Assembly: GCA_016647705.1 (NCBI GenBank)
Contig: CM028335.1
Location: 12,979,905-13,043,904 of the forward strand
Direction of reading: 5' to 3'
DNA: 64,000 nucleotides
Source of the DNA: Eucommia ulmoides
Lineage: Eukaryota > Streptophyta > Magnoliopsida > Garryales > Eucommiaceae
The first letter of the stretch is position 1; the number at the start of each line of letters is the position of its first letter. Positions 22,219 through 34,950 of this stretch are shown here, piece by piece. Position numbers and translations under genes: made by a program. The notes beneath the pieces were generated by a model that saw only the letters and a list, made by a program, of their open reading frames with translations, made no database searches and was not told the DNA's origin.

Positions 22219-24075
22219 ACCACCTTGTCCCTTTAAGTGAGAATAAACTAGGAAAGAATTGAAATATTCTTTTTGTTTATCAAAATCTCAAAATTTGGAG
22301 AACATTTGGGAACAAAAACATGTTAACCAAACATATATGTATATATATATATATATATATTAAATCTTAAGTTTTTATATACAGAAATAAGAATTTGGGA
22401 GTAGAAACAATAAACAAACGGGGCCTTAGACCTTGATTTTTGTACATAAAGCGAGAGAAAATAAAAAGTTGTTTTTGTGTTCTGATTATATTTTACATTT
22501 TTTAGGAACATGAATAAAAAAACAAAAAAAGAAAATTATTAGATTTTTAAAATAAATTATTTGTAATATTTTGTCCATTAATTTTCCCTCTTTCATCTTT
22601 TAGTCCTCAATTAACATCAACTAGGGTTTTCTTCTTTCGAAACACCGTTAAACTTGCTTTTCCATTCTGAATTTTGAACTAAACCGATTATTTTTCTTTT
22701 TCCCTCACTAAATCATAGTTACTGACCCTCATTCTCATTCTCCTCCCATTTCTTTACTGTCGTCACCACTACCTAGCAATAGAAAGAGAAAGAGAGATCC
22801 AATTTTCTATGCTTGAAAACTAAAACATTTTAGTTTAACTCGGTATAGTTCAGTTTTCTAAAAAAATTATACCGAACCAAACTATTTTAGGAATTTCAGT
22901 TTAGTAATGGCTCTAAAACCGAATCGAACCGTTTACACCCCTACACTACACTAATTTTTAACTTTTGAAAAAATTACTATAGTGCCTATACTATATGAGC
23001 AAAATTTTTAAGCCAATGGACTATTCACCAAGAAATCATAAAATTAAGGGAAAAAAATACATTTACCTCTATATTTAATGATAAATCAATAAATTATTAA
23101 AAATATAATACAAGATTCATAAAAATCAAAATGAGTTTATATAGGAAAAAAAAATTATTCTTGATAATTTAATACAATATTTATAAAAACCAAAATGAAT
23201 TTATATAAAAATTTAAGAATTTTAATTGAATTTTATTAAAATATAGGAAAAAAAAAAAAAACGATTTGATTCTTTATAATTTAATACAAGATTCGACAGA
23301 TTTTTATATGAAAAAAATATAAGAATTTTAATTAAATTTATGTTGAAATATAGGGTTAGATTTTTCATTCTTAATAATTATGAAATGTATGAGTACAAGA
23401 ATAAATTTTAGAATTTTTTTTTTAACTTCTTATAAATGCAAAAAGAGAGGGATGCGAAAAATAGTAAAAAAATATCTCCACACTAATGTATTCCATTCAA
23501 TTTCTTACCAAATCGAATCTAAATTGGAACATGGAGGTCCTAATGTGTCACATTTGAGACCTCAAGATTCATTTAAACATCCACCCAAACTTATAGAGAA
23601 GAAATTAACAAAAATATCCTCTATACTAATGAAATTCCATATATTTTCGTTCACTCAATTTGCAATTGGGCTAGACTGAAACGAAAGTGAAACTTGATAG
23701 ACCAAATCTGCAAATGTACAAACCACAGGGACCAACCACCCCAAAATTAAACGAAAATGCACTTTTAGGGGAAATTTAATAATTTATTTTATCAATCTAA
23801 AAAATGCAAGGAATTTTTTTACCATCAACCTATGTATAAGATTTTAATTAAGATGGACCCCACAAGTTTCAACCCAATTGAATTTTTTTATTTTTATTTC
23901 AACATAACCCCATTAGTTTAGTTAAGTTGTCTTATGTATAAGTAGGTATATGTATTTGTTGAAGTAGTGGATGTTTGGATTTTTAAAATTTTCATTGATT
24001 AATTTCTCATGCAATGTATATAGTGGGACCTTAGTTGATTAAATAATGGTAATGAGATAAAGCTTAATCATTTAC
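22219..24075. other. AT-rich spacer with repeat remnants
   Basis: No gene. There is a TA run at about 22337-22360. The 22840-22943 stretch reads CGAATCGAACCGTTTACACC then CCTA, the kind of right end seen in non-autonomous hAT elements. 23090-23360 holds two to three degenerate copies of an AT-rich unit of roughly 110-120 bp (TAATTTAATACAAGATTC...). Confidence 0.4.
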
Positions 24076-24254
24076 GCTACGTTTGGTACGTTGGAATGGA
24101 ATGGAATGAATGTGGTATTGGAATGGAATGGCCATTACTATTCCTATGTTTGGTAACAAACGGGATTAAATATGACATTGGAATGGTTATTACCATTCCT
24201 ACGTTTGGTTACAAAGTACATTAAATATGGTATTAAAATGACCGATAAAAACAT

Positions 24255-24495
24255 AAATATGGGAACAAAAACAAAAATAGAAATCTAGGAACAAAAACAA
24301 AAACAGAAATCTGAGAACAAAAGCAGAAATCTGGGAACAAAACAAAAACATAAATATGGGAATAAAAACAAAAATAGAAATCTGGGAACAAAAACAGAAA
24401 TCAGGAAGAAAAACAGAAATATAAGAACAAAAACAAAAATCTGGGAACAAAAACAGAAATCTGGGAACAAAAACAAAAACCAAAATCTGGGAACA
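24255..24495 (+). repeat. Minisatellite array, forward arm
   Basis: About eleven copies of GGGAACAAAAACAGAAATCT-like units; some have an extra AAACA block. Confidence 0.9.
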
Positions 24496-25020
24496 TATTT
24501 CTGTTTTTGTTCCTAGATTTCTGTTTTTGTTTTGTTCCCAGATTTTTGTTTTTGCTCTCATATTTCTGTTTTTCTTCCCGATTTTTGTTTTTGTTCCCAT
24601 ATTTCTGTTTTTGTTTTTGTTCCCATATTTCTGTTTTTGTTTTTGTTCCCATATTTTTATTTTTGTTTTGTTCCCATATTTCTATTTTTGTTCCCATATT
24701 TCTGTTTTTGTTTTGCTCCCATATTTCTGTTTTTGTTCCCATATTTCTGTTTTTGTTTTGCTCCCAGATTTGTTCCCATATTTCTGGTTTTGTTCTCATA
24801 TTTCTGTCTTTGTTTTGTTTCCAGATTTCTGTTTTTGTTTTGTTCCCATATTTCAATTTCTGTTTTTGTTCTCATATTTCTAATTTTGTTCCCGATTTCT
24901 GTTTTTTGTTTTTGTTCCCATATTTCTGTTTTTCTTCCCATATTTCTATTTTTGTTTTGTTATCAGATTTCTGCTTTTGTTCCCAGATTTCTATTTTTGT
25001 TTTTGTTCCTAGATTTCGTT
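24496..25020 (-). repeat. Minisatellite array, reverse arm
   Basis: More than twenty copies of the same unit, seen on the plus strand as ATATTTCTGTTTTTGTTCCC. Orientation switches abruptly at about 24496. The arm is roughly twice as long as the other. Confidence 0.9.
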
Positions 25021-25352
25021 CTCATATTTTTGTTTCCGTTTCATGTTTTCTGGGAACAGAAATATAAAAGTAACACCATCATATTTTTATTTTTGTTCCC
25101 AGAATTTTATTTCCTATTGTGAAAAATGCGAAAACACAAGTATAAGTCATTCTTCTTACCTAATACTTCATTTAATTTGAAATTAGGTAATCCCGGGATT
25201 ACCTAATACCTCATTTCATTTGGGATTGACTAATCCCAAGAATTGTGAGATTAGTCATTACTTGGGAATGAGAATGAAAATCAATCCCACCAACCAAACA
25301 TAGGAATGAAATGACCATTCCAATCCCATTTTGAATCCCGTGTACCAAACGC

Positions 25353-26206
25353 CAACTTATAGGTTTTGGGGGCCTAAAATTGAGAGTATAGTATAATGGG
25401 CCTCAAGACCTATTACTAATTTATTATTATACCCATGTAACCATTTAAGTTTAGAAAAAAATTCAATTAGTATATGATAATTGTTTGTTGTACATTAATA
25501 TTTATATCACCCATTCATTATGTTGTTCCTGACATTGTTGCTGTACAACAACATTTATATTTTTCTATTCATTATGTTGCTATCAACAATGTTGCTGAGT
25601 AGTAACATTTGCATCCCTCATTTATTATGTAGTTGTTGATATAGTGAGAAAATATGTATTTAAATTTATATTAAATAAAAAATATATAGGTGGTGTTTTC
25701 TCTAGACTTGTAAATAGTGACACATTTTAATAGTAAAGTAGGGTTCTCTTTTAACTTTTTATGGGCCAAGTCTAATTGGGTTTCTTAGGTCAGTGGGTCA
25801 TGTTAGTAGGTGGAATTCAAATAAAATAAGATGAAAAAAGTATAAGGTAGAAGGTAGTCGAAGGCAAAATTATCTTGGGTCAGTAGGTCATGAAATTGGG
25901 TCGGATCCAAATGGCCAACACATTTTCTGTCAATGTACAACCCAAAAACTAGCCGTTAATTCCAAAAAATTAGTCGTTTAAGCCCTTAGAAAAGCTTAAC
26001 TGATTATCATGTGTTCAATTACGCCTTTGCCCCAATGCAAGCCCATCAAATTGAGAAAATTTCAGGGTTATTTTCGTCATAGTTGGCCTTAAAATTGTGT
26101 AAAATTTTAATGAATCCTTTTCTCCATTCTTCACCATTGTCAATCCTTCTCTCTCTCTCTCTCTAGATTTCAAGAACTGAAATGGATTCGAAACTTCAAT
26201 TGTGGA
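25353..26206. other. AT-rich spacer and possible promoter of the HIPP pseudogene
   Basis: 25500-25640 holds repeated ACATTGTTGCTG-like phrases. A CT microsatellite at 26148-26163 lies shortly before the ATG at 26207, like a plant 5' UTR. No other gene seen. Confidence 0.4.
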
Positions 26207-26720
26207 ATGGATGCTTCAGAACAGAGCACCGAGGAAGAGAGCAAGGCAAATCCCAAGGGAGTGATCGTGTTGGGAGTATTCATCCAATGCAGATCTAGTT
26301 TGCATGGCTTCGACGGTAAATACTTTTTTCCTTATCAAATGTTCAAAGCAATTCGACATTTTTTATTATTCAAAATTGACACGCAATGTGTTTCGATTTT
26401 GTTTTTACGATCAGATGTTGAAACAGTGGAAGTTGATTCGAAGAACAAGAAGGTGACGGTGAAGGGACAAAAGGCGGATCCATTGATGGTGGCGGAGAGG
26501 CTTCGTAAGAAGAGCGGCAAACATGTTGAACTCATCTCTTTCCGATTCCTCCGAAGAACAAGGAAGAGAAGAAGGAACCTAAAAAGCCAGAGGTATAATG
26601 TGGATTTTGGATTTGATAATGTGGATTTTGATTTTTCATTTTTCTGGGGGGGCAGCCGAAAGTGATTGAAGTGGTATTGAAGGTAATGCTCATGGATCTG
26701 AAGAATTATTCCTCACCGTC
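26207..26720 (+). pseudogene. Heavy-metal-associated (HIPP-type) protein pseudogene
   Basis: Resembles plant HMA-domain isoprenylated proteins. Exon 1 starts MDASEQSTEEESKANPKGVI and reaches SLHGFDG before a GT donor at about 26313; exon 2 resumes after ...GATCAG with DVETVEVDSKNKKVTVKGQK then ADPLMVAERLRKKSGKHVEL, the usual end of HMA domain 1. The metal motif M-x-C-x2-C is missing: the site reads VFIQCRSSLHG. A small insertion near 26543 shifts the frame (the other frame gives IPPKNKEEKKEPKKPE). A third piece from 26657 (PKVIEVVLKV) begins HMA domain 2 but loses its CxxC and changes frame; no CaaX end is found. A functional member would bind metal ions or serve as a chaperone; this copy is dead. 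Confidence 0.75.
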
Positions 26721-26954
26721 ATCCAGAATGGATCGATCCTCAAGAACATCTTCGTCTTCAATAGTCCGCTCTCGATCTCCAGTGATTGAAGCATAATACA
26801 GATAGTCAAGCTGGCTAACAGGAGGCAATTTAGTGCAGCGGTATGTTATATGTTTCTGTACATCACGCTTCTGCGTTTTCTTTCTATTTTCTTCTTTTAA
26901 TGCGAAATAAATGGTCCCTTTTTTTCCCGTTCGCATCTTTAGAATACGCTTACG

Positions 26955-27135
26955 ATGAAAGATGGAACTAGAGGCTGCAGATCTTCGATTTAAGCATGAA
27001 CAAGAAAATGCCATGCTTCAGGTTCATTTCTTGACTTTTTTGTTACTTTATTGGTATTTTTATTATTTTTTAGTCTATTTTTGTTTAAATAAGGAATCAA
27101 TTTCTTATTAATTGTTTTAGAAAGAATGCTTTGTG
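26955..27135 (+). other. Exon-like fragment, unassigned
   Basis: AG-flanked sequence encodes MELEAADLRFKHEQENAMLQ before a GT at about 27020, and a further AG at about 27120 precedes AAAGAATGC. This looks like a spliced coiled-coil segment, perhaps a leucine-zipper tail. It is too short to name, and the sequence is interrupted by repeats from 27136. Confidence 0.25.
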
Positions 27136-27174
27136 TAAGGATGTCGATGGTCCGGGCTCGGTTTCATACAAAAT

Positions 27175-28369
27175 TGATGTGATTATTTTATGCGCCAAGA
27201 ATAATCACAAGTGCACAAGGTCGAACAAGCAATAAAGTTATCCGAAGATCAAGTATCGTCCACTGGAATTACCGTTAGAACAAGCTAAGTACTACTATTA
27301 GAATAACTCAATTTTATCTAGACGATCGATGATTTGAATGGTGTTCGAAATATTAAAACAAATCAAACTACAAGACTTGAAATAAATTCAATGAGAATGG
27401 ATTATCTAGAGATTAATTTCGTTCACTCGTACGTTTGCTTGATTTATTCTAGTTTACATTAATGGTTATCTACCTATTCAACAATCAAGATTTTTAAAGC
27501 TCGTTCACTACCTCTCCCGAGAGTAAAGTGAGTGAAATGTAATCACTTCGAAACCGATATCCCTATCAAGAGTTTAGGTGATTACATGCATCTTGCCCCA
27601 ATCTTATGGATTGCACAAGTTTTAATAATATCCCAATATATTAGAACTTGTGTTGTGTTTAATCTTAGTCCGAATCCGAGGTTACCCTTCCCGAGTTTCA
27701 AACCCCGTATTCTCAAATCAACCACAATATCATATATAAGTATACAATGTAAGTGATAAAATGATAAACACAATTGAATAGAGATGAATATCAATTAGCA
27801 AAATATAGATTCAATCATAGTACAAATGAATTGCATTAATCCCTAGACAAGAGAAGTTTAGCTACACATTGTCATTTCCAAATACCCAACAACAAATTAA
27901 GAATACATAATCAAACCAACAAACCAAAATCTAAACCAAGAGATAAATGAGGAGAATAGAAGTCCAAATCTGGTTTAGTAGAGAAGTTATGCTCAAATGT
28001 TCGATTTCTGCTTATTCTCTCTATCCTGATTTGTTCTTCTTCCTCTTCTCTCTTTATATCCCTCCAAAATAAGCCAAAAGGCCTCATTTGAAGTTTCAGA
28101 TCAGTAGGCTAGCACTGCAGTGCCGCTTCAGTGTAAAAACTCCCCCGCTGCAGCGCTAGATGTTTAGCGCTGCTGGGTTATACTTGCTGCAGCGCCATAT
28201 TGATGCTTGGCCTTTTCATTAAGATTTTTTCATTTTTTTTCGTTTTTTCATTTTCCTGATTCCTACACAAAAGAACCGAATATAATTAGAAAATACAACA
28301 AAAATACTAAAAATCACTCAAAACTAACACTTAATTATGAATATATAATGATAAAAAATCGACTTATCA
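27175..28369 (-). repeat. Athila 3' LTR (left)
   Basis: Plus strand runs TGATGTGATTATTTTATGCG...GACTTATCA. Contains GCTGCAGCGC-type palindromes at about 28110-28200. About 1195 bp, longer than the right LTR. Confidence 0.92.
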
Positions 28370-28385
28370 AATACCCCCACACTTA
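28370..28385 (-). other. Athila polypurine tract region
   Basis: The minus strand reads AACTTAAGTGTGGGGGTATT right before the LTR, the standard Athila/Tat 3' signal (AAGTTTGGGGGTA-like). Confidence 0.8.
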
Positions 28386-28568
28386 AGTTTTTACTAGTCC
28401 CGAGCAAAATTAAAACAAGAAAATAAAATTACAGACAACAAACAATAAAAACACTAAAATATAGCCTAAAGCAAATGGTGAGTTTTCCACATTATCATTT
28501 TTTTTTATCCTCAATGTCTCCTAGCACTTCGATTTCTAATGTAAGGTGATTCCTTGTGATGTTTTAGA

Positions 28569-29620
28569 TTTTCAACATTTGGAGTTACACAAAACACAAA
28601 AGTTTCAATAAGTATGCACTAGGACCCTGACATTCAGTCAAATGAAAACCGGATTAGTTTATTCACCAAGGATTTTTTTTTTTTTTTCAAGATTCCATAA
28701 GCTCGAATTAGCTCCACTCTCCACTAATGTAAACTAAGTTAGTATCGGAGATCAATAGAACTTTAGTGGCTTGTAACGTTTGGCTAAGGTAATGGTTAGA
28801 CAAGCAATGATTTGTTTAGGCTCGGTTCACCCTAGGCACGTCACTTACCTTTTCGGACTGTATGAATTTCCAATTGAAACTCCCACAAAACCCCAATTAC
28901 AAACATTTCCCTAATTACTTTTTTTTTTTTTATGGGAAAAATGATTAGTTTATTCACCATGATTTTCAACATTTGGAGTTTACACAAAACACAAAAGTTT
29001 CAATAAGCATGCACTAGGACCCTAACATTCAATCAAATGAAAACCGGATTAGTTTATTCACCAAGGATTTTATTTTTTTCAAGATTCCATAAGCTCGAAT
29101 TAGCTCCACTCTCCACTGATGTAAACTAAGTTAGTATCAGAGATCAATAGGACTTTAGTGGCTTGTAACGTTTGGCTAAGGTAATGGTTAGACAAGCAAT
29201 GATATGTTTAGGCTCGGTTCACCCTAGGCACGTCACTCACCTTTTCGAACCGTATGAATTTCCAATTGAAACTCCCACAAAACCCCAATTACAAACATTT
29301 CCCTAATTACTTTTTTTTTTTTTTTTTTTTTTTTTAATGGAAACATGATTGGTTTATTCACAAAGGATTTTTTTTTTCAAGATTCCATAAGCTCGAATTA
29401 GCTTCACTGTCCACTAATGTAAACTAAGCTAGTATCGGAGATCAATAGGACTTTAGTGGCTTGTAACGTTTGGCTAAGGTAATGGTTAGACAAGCAATGA
29501 TATGTTTAGGCTCGGTTCACCCAAGGCATGTCACTTACCTTTTCGGACCTCATGAATTTCCAATTGAAACTCCCACAAAACCCCAATTACAAACATTTCC
29601 CTAATCACCTTTTTTTTCAA
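28569..29620. repeat. Tandem repeat, about 392 bp x 2.7, in the Athila 3' region
   Basis: Unit starts at 28569, 28961 and (truncated) about 29341. Each contains AAGATTCCATAAGCTCGAAT, TTTGGCTAAGGTAATGGTTA and AAACATTTCCCTAAT, and ends in a variable T-run. Non-coding. Confidence 0.9.
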
Positions 29621-30392
29621 AGAACAAAGAAAACTAACACATAGAAACACTTGCATTGTACACATTTTTTTTTTCAAATAAGAAATTAAACTACACGGTT
29701 CAACATCGATTCCTACAAAACACGTCACAACCCAAACCCCCATGATTGCATATCTCGAAATTTCCACAAGAAGATTAAGGATTCGAACGTGCCCAGAGTG
29801 TAGGAACTAGAATTTATTCTGCTTAGGGAGATAAATATGGGTAAAGAATGAAATGGCAATTAGGATCGAAGGGGACTACAAAGGGATGAGATTCCAAAGG
29901 TAGACTTAAAAAGGCTCAAACGGTCCAAATCATCTCTCCTAGACTACTTAGTTTATGATTTTGCCTCAAGTTTCACTAAATCGAGTTCTAGAATCCTCAA
30001 AATGTCATGAAACAAATTTTGGTGAAAAATTGTCCTCTAGTTACCTAAATGATGAATGTCAACGTCTTTTTGTGCATGTCAAAATTAAAAGCAATAGTGT
30101 CTTATACTCACCCAATGTTAAGCACATAGAAAAAAACACAAGGGACACATTACACTAGACTTCGAAAAACGACATCGGAGATAATTTCATCATTGGTTAA
30201 CGATCACCAGGACTCACCAATTCAAACCATTTTTTTAGAGATAAAATAAAAACACACTCAAATACCCAACACCCAATGTAGTATGCCATCCCACCCCGAC
30301 ATCAAAACGAATCATTGTCCTCAATGATAAAAATAGAGCATTTAAAGCACGATGAGAATGAGAAAACATACCTGGGAGGCGAGAGCTAATGT
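29621..30392 (-). other. Athila 3' untranslated region
   Basis: No intact gene. Near the right end the minus strand reads HRALNALFLSLRTMIRFDVG, a stretch common after the last Athila ORF, and at 30375-30400 an inverted repeat GGAGGCGAG...CTCGCCTC into which the hAT copy inserted. Confidence 0.6.
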
Positions 30393-30400
30393 CTCGCCTC

Positions 30401-33400
30401 CAAGGTTTTAAATCGCGGTATCGGGTTACGTAACGGTATCTGGAGTATCGGCTTGTCCGTAACGGTCGTGAATTTTTTAAAATCACTATATTATCCCCAA
30501 AAACTCAATAAGAGTAATTGTTTCACTCATTTAACCTTTAATGTTTATATTATAATAGATATTATGACATTTTAGAGTTATATACAACACAATAAAGACA
30601 TAAAAAAATATGAAAAATCGTCATACTTAACAATTTTAAAAGAATAAGATGATGCACACAATACTTAATAAAAATATATTACACAAATATAATAAAAGAG
30701 TAAATTGTACTTGTACATCATATTACAAAAACAATACACTCATATAAAATTATCAATATCAAAACGAATTGCGCACAGGCTCTTCATAGTCGGAATCGGC
30801 ATGATCACCACTCTGATTTTGTTGTGCAGCACCATAACCACCAAAATAGTTAAAGGTGCAATGATCATAAATGGTGTTGCTAGGGCCACTACCACCGGTA
30901 CCGCTAGATTCTGCTATTTCTTCGTAGTAATCGAAAGTAGAACTCGAACTCTCTTGATGTGGAGGAGGGACACCGTATTGGTAAGAAAGTGGTGGTGGAT
31001 ATGTATCCAGTAGCAGGAGGTTGTGGGCATCCTACAGGACCCATACCCACATAATGTGGCGCCGAAACATATTCCGATGAGGGATAATGAGGGTAAGGAT
31101 ATGGTTGTGGTTGAGGCCATTGATGATAATTATCCCCTTGATATCCATATCCGTATCCTCCAACTCCAAGCATACCAAAGCGGTTTGCCATGCCATCATA
31201 TTCTTCAGAATTTGAGGATTGTGGGTTTAGTCTTCTTCTTGATGATCCAATTGCACTAGAAACAGAATGCCTTTGTGGCTCCCTAATATCCCCATGTGCG
31301 ACATCATCTGCAAATCCAGCCATTCCTAACTCTCCATGATACGGCGATCGTCTAGTGTTTCTTCTACCTCCACCATCATCACCATTAGGTGGACTCAAAC
31401 CACGACCACTATCAGTATCACTTCCATCTCCAGATGGACTATCATTTTGCCAACATCGAGATGCTTGGCTACTGGCAGTAGCAACCACATCATCGCTTAC
31501 ATCTAACCATCCGGAGTTGTCCTGATCATCTAACAATAGTTCTTCTCTCTCTTGAAGTTATGGAGATAGTGGATCATCTTCCTTAAATATATAATCCAAG
31601 TTTATAGGGTTGAAGTTGTCTTCAATTTCACTTTGGCTTAATCTCGTAGCATGTCTAATTTTCAACCTTATATTATAAGCCACGTAAACAAGTTTATTCA
31701 GTTTTTGATACTTTAGACGATTTCTCGTCTTTGTATGTATCAAGCTGAATGTGCTCCAATTACGCTTGCAATTAGAAGACGATGTTATTTTGCTCAACAC
31801 TTTAACTGCAATCTTTTGAAGTTCAGGGGCAGATGTACCAAAGTGGATCCATCATTCAACTGTAAAAACAATATGAATTAAAACGATACAAAGATTGAGA
31901 TTCTTATATTAATAGTTAATTGTTCATTGTATTACCCAGATTCGTACGTGTTATTGCTTTTTGAGCCAATACTGTCCCGAAAGAATGTTTTTTGTCACGA
32001 AACGTCATAATCTATATTTAGAACGTAACAAATCAAAAACCCACAAATAAAACACAAAAAACTTAGTAACTTGTTAGTCGCTAGTTGTTACTTAAAAAAA
32101 AAAAAGAACTAACTTGATTAATAGCTTGAATTTGTTTATCAATATTTGGCTCCAATCTTTGAATCACATTTTGAACTCCCTCCATTACCTCTCTATGGTC
32201 AGAAAGTTTACCACCATATTGAAATTGAGGATTTAAAAAATAACCTACATGAATTCAAAACAAGAAGCACATTTTGTTAAAGGAAGTTTAATTCTAACAA
32301 GTAACAAGAGTTTTTAAAATTGAATTTACAATTAGTCAATTACTTACCAGCCGCATGCAAATCATGGTGTAATTGGAATTGCCATATTTTGTCAATTATA
32401 TTCCAATATTTTTTGTAGTAACGACAATTTTTTTCAATGGCCATCTGCGCTTTGTCCATAGTTTCATAGACAAATCCCATTGTAGGCTTCTCATCTCCAT
32501 CAACAAGCCTAAGCATCCTCACCAATGGTTCCTGAACTTTTAAAATTTCTGAAGCTTTTTTCCAAAAACCATTGTCGTTCACAATTTTTCTAACTTTTTT
32601 TCCACACTTCTCCTTCGCCCATCTTTTGCTTTTCCACTCATCACAATTAAACATATCTTGTAAGGCATTCTTATACCTTACAATGCTTTCCAGTATAATG
32701 AAATTGGTGGCAAAGCGTGTGATCCCGGGGCATAATAACTCTTTTCCTTCAGTGAATCTCTTCATAAAATCAAGAACCCAACTAGAGTTATAAATGAAGT
32801 GTGATATTCTTCTTGCATCATTCAAGACTTTCAGCACATTTGTTTTCTCTTCAATATCTTTCAATATCAAATCAAGGCAATGTCCAGCACAACCTGTCCA
32901 ATATTAATTTGGTCTTTTTAACATAAGTTTTTTTCCCGCCGCTTTCATTGCAGGCTCATTATCATTGACAATTTGGACAATATATTTTTCACCAATTTCA
33001 TCCACCACCTTGGCCATAAGCCCGAAGTAATAATCGGCAGTTATGCTAACAACATCGATGACATCTACTGATTTATTAAAAACAGTCCCCCGATTACTAT
33101 AAATCAAAAAATTGATAATGTGTTACCGGGTAGGTCCGCTCCATCCATCACACATGATCGTAACGCCCCTTTCCTCCCAACTTGGTTTATGAGATTCGAT
33201 CCACTTTCTCAATTCTTCATATTCTCTAGGTAAGAAATTTTCAGTCACCTCGTAAGGAGTATGAACTTTCACTCCTTTTCCAACCTCCAACATTGGCTCA
33301 AGCCATGGCGAATTAACAATGTTTGTTGTCAAACGTGTGTATAACACAAATTGACTAACTGCGACCCCTAATTTTTTCCTCAACCCTTTTATTACCCTTG

Positions 33401-34688
33401 TTGAGATCTTTTGTTGTTTGCGTGCTTTGCTACGGTGTAGATCAACATCAATCTCGACCAACCGTGCTTCAGGTAAAAACGAATCAATCCAAGTTTTTTT
33501 CGAACTCGATTCACGGACAGTATAAGATCGTCGAAACATATTAGCAATGCGAGTAGTAGTGCTTCCTCGTCTGGTGCTTTCACCAACCCCGCTATTACTC
33601 CCGGTCTCATATCGGTTGCCTGCATCCCTCCTATATCTCTCCCTATCTTCTTCTTCTTCTCTATGCAACCTCATACTTTCTTTTCGTGCATAAGCCATAT
33701 CTGGATCAACCGAGTTATCATCATCACTCAAATCGTAAGGATCATATTCTTCACGTTGAGAAGCTCGAATTTGTTCAATCACTTATTCTCTTTGTTTTCT
33801 TTTATCCATTTTTTTCTCCAAGTTACCTTCAAGATGTTTCATCATAAGCGTTCAAACATCGACACTAATACTTTGGCATGGAGCTACTTGACCCTTTTTG
33901 GCCGCCAAGCGTTGCTTCAATCCAGTTATTCCACCATTTATCTCTCTACCACAAAATTTACATTTTAATTTGTGTCTAGAACCACTAATAGGAATCCCGA
34001 ATTTCCATCCAATATCATCACTAGGAGGATGTGATCCTTCTTCACCTGACATTATTAAATTTTAATTTTCTGCAATTTACATATACAAATTTAATTCATA
34101 CTATAAAAATATAAGTTAAAAAATTTTAGGACTAAATTGTAATTGTAAACAAGTTAATTAACAACTTTAGAACTAAATTGTAAACTAAAATTATTTCTAA
34201 ACCCCCTAATTATATTCAGCCACAGCCACACCCACACGACCACACCCAAATTAAACACGACACTCACACACCCAAATGGAGAGAGAGAGAGAGAGACAAA
34301 CGGAGGCAAGTAGTCGCTGGCGATGGCGAGAGCTACGTTCGGCGGAGGCGAGTTGTTTCTGTTAGGGCTTGGCGACACCGCGATGAAAATCTCAATGTTT
34401 GATGAGTTCTTTGGAAGGATACGGTCTAGTTGGTTAGTGTTTTGTTATCTTCTACTAGTTTTTTATCCTCCTTGCTTAATTATATGCTCAATTATATGAA
34501 GAATCTCTGAAGAAAGTTGAAAAGCTTGAACTGGTTGTCGGTTTGTGAAGAATCTCTGAAGAAAGCATGTCTTTACAGACTATAACGGCCGGATACGGTG
34601 CGATTTAGCCCTAGACTCCGGAATCGACCGTGTATCGGTATCGGCATGCTCATTTTTCGGTACGAATCGGCCGATATTTAAAACCCTG
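30401..34688 (-). mobile_element. hAT transposon, copy 1
   Basis: Terminal inverted repeats CAAGGTTTTAAAT... and ...TATTTAAAACCCTG. Subterminal zones are packed with CGGTATCGG and CGTAACGG motifs. Encodes a BED-finger/DUF659/hAT-dimerisation transposase on the minus strand. Its 8-bp flanks are CTCGCCTC (30393-30400) and GTGATGAT (34689-34696), which do not match each other but match, as reverse complements, the flanks of copy 2. It is the inverted partner of 36893-41240 over essentially its whole length. Confidence 0.93.
30759..34052 (-). pseudogene. hAT transposase, copy 1
   Basis: Begins at 34052 (MSGEEGSHPPSDDIGWKFGI). BED-type finger CKFC...KQRLAAKKGQVAPC has the C-x2-C pair but Arg where the first His is expected. 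Then an acidic/Ser linker, the DUF659 part with MCDGWSG (first catalytic Asp) and QIVNDNEPAMKAAGKKL (second Asp), then HFIYNSSWVLDFMKRFTEGK and TRFATNFIILESIVRYKNAL. An intron starts after HAAG (GGTAAGT near 32345); the later exons give WWIHFGTSAPELQKIAVKVL and the dimerisation block CKRNWSTFSLIHTKTRNRLK, followed by a Gly/Tyr/Pro/Gln-rich tail and a stop at 30759-30761. Lesions: stops at 33852 and 33123, Glu-to-Lys in the CERNWS motif (probably the third catalytic residue), and a frameshift near 30990. Transposase would act in the nucleus on the hAT ends. Confidence 0.9.
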
Positions 34689-34690
34689 GT

Positions 34691-34756
34691 GATGATGGAC
34701 AAATTTTTCAAGTTAACGGAGAGAGAATCAAGCATTATTACGGAAATAAAGAATGA
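34691..34756 (+). pseudogene. Integrase C-terminal tail (displaced)
   Basis: Encodes DDGQIFQVNGERIKHYYGNK and a stop at 34754-34756, the usual end of Ty3 integrases of this group. The rest of integrase is on the other strand and ends at 41241 with FGVVELKCDD. The hAT insertion duplicated GTGATGAT, the codons of this Asp-Asp. Confidence 0.85.
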
Positions 34757-34950
34757 GTTGTGGAGAGTATCTCCCTCATTAATAATTGATGCGGTTCGAT
34801 GTTGAGTCCAGCTAGGGACATTAAATTTAGCGTCTTTTTTTTAAAAGCAAATCAGACGTACTGAAGACAAAAAGAAGAAATGAGGTTTTTTATTAGAAGC
34901 TTGGAGCTACAACACGAAAATTTTGTAAAATTTGGGATTCTAGAACGTTT

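Larger units (their letters stand above)
24076..25352. mobile_element. Foldback-like element with inverted minisatellite arrays
   Basis: The outer ends are imperfect inverted repeats around GTTTGGTAC (left CTACGTTTGGTACGTTGGAA; right, reverse complement, GTTGGCGTTTGGTACACGGG), followed by GGAATGG-rich arms. Between them, 24255-24495 is a tandem array of a roughly 20-bp unit GGGAACAAAAACAGAAATAT and variants, and 24496-25020 is the same unit in the opposite orientation. Long frames over it in several phases are products of the repeat. No transposase. Confidence 0.65.

Noticed and set aside
24255..25020. CRISPR-like array
   Set aside because: Regular short repeats but no unique spacers of constant length, and a plant context; it is a minisatellite.
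24199..25122. Long open frames in several phases on both strands (up to about 196 codons)
   Set aside because: They are translations of a short tandem repeat without stops (Phe/Cys/Ser- or Lys/Asn/Thr-rich) and overlap in many frames, so they are not genes.
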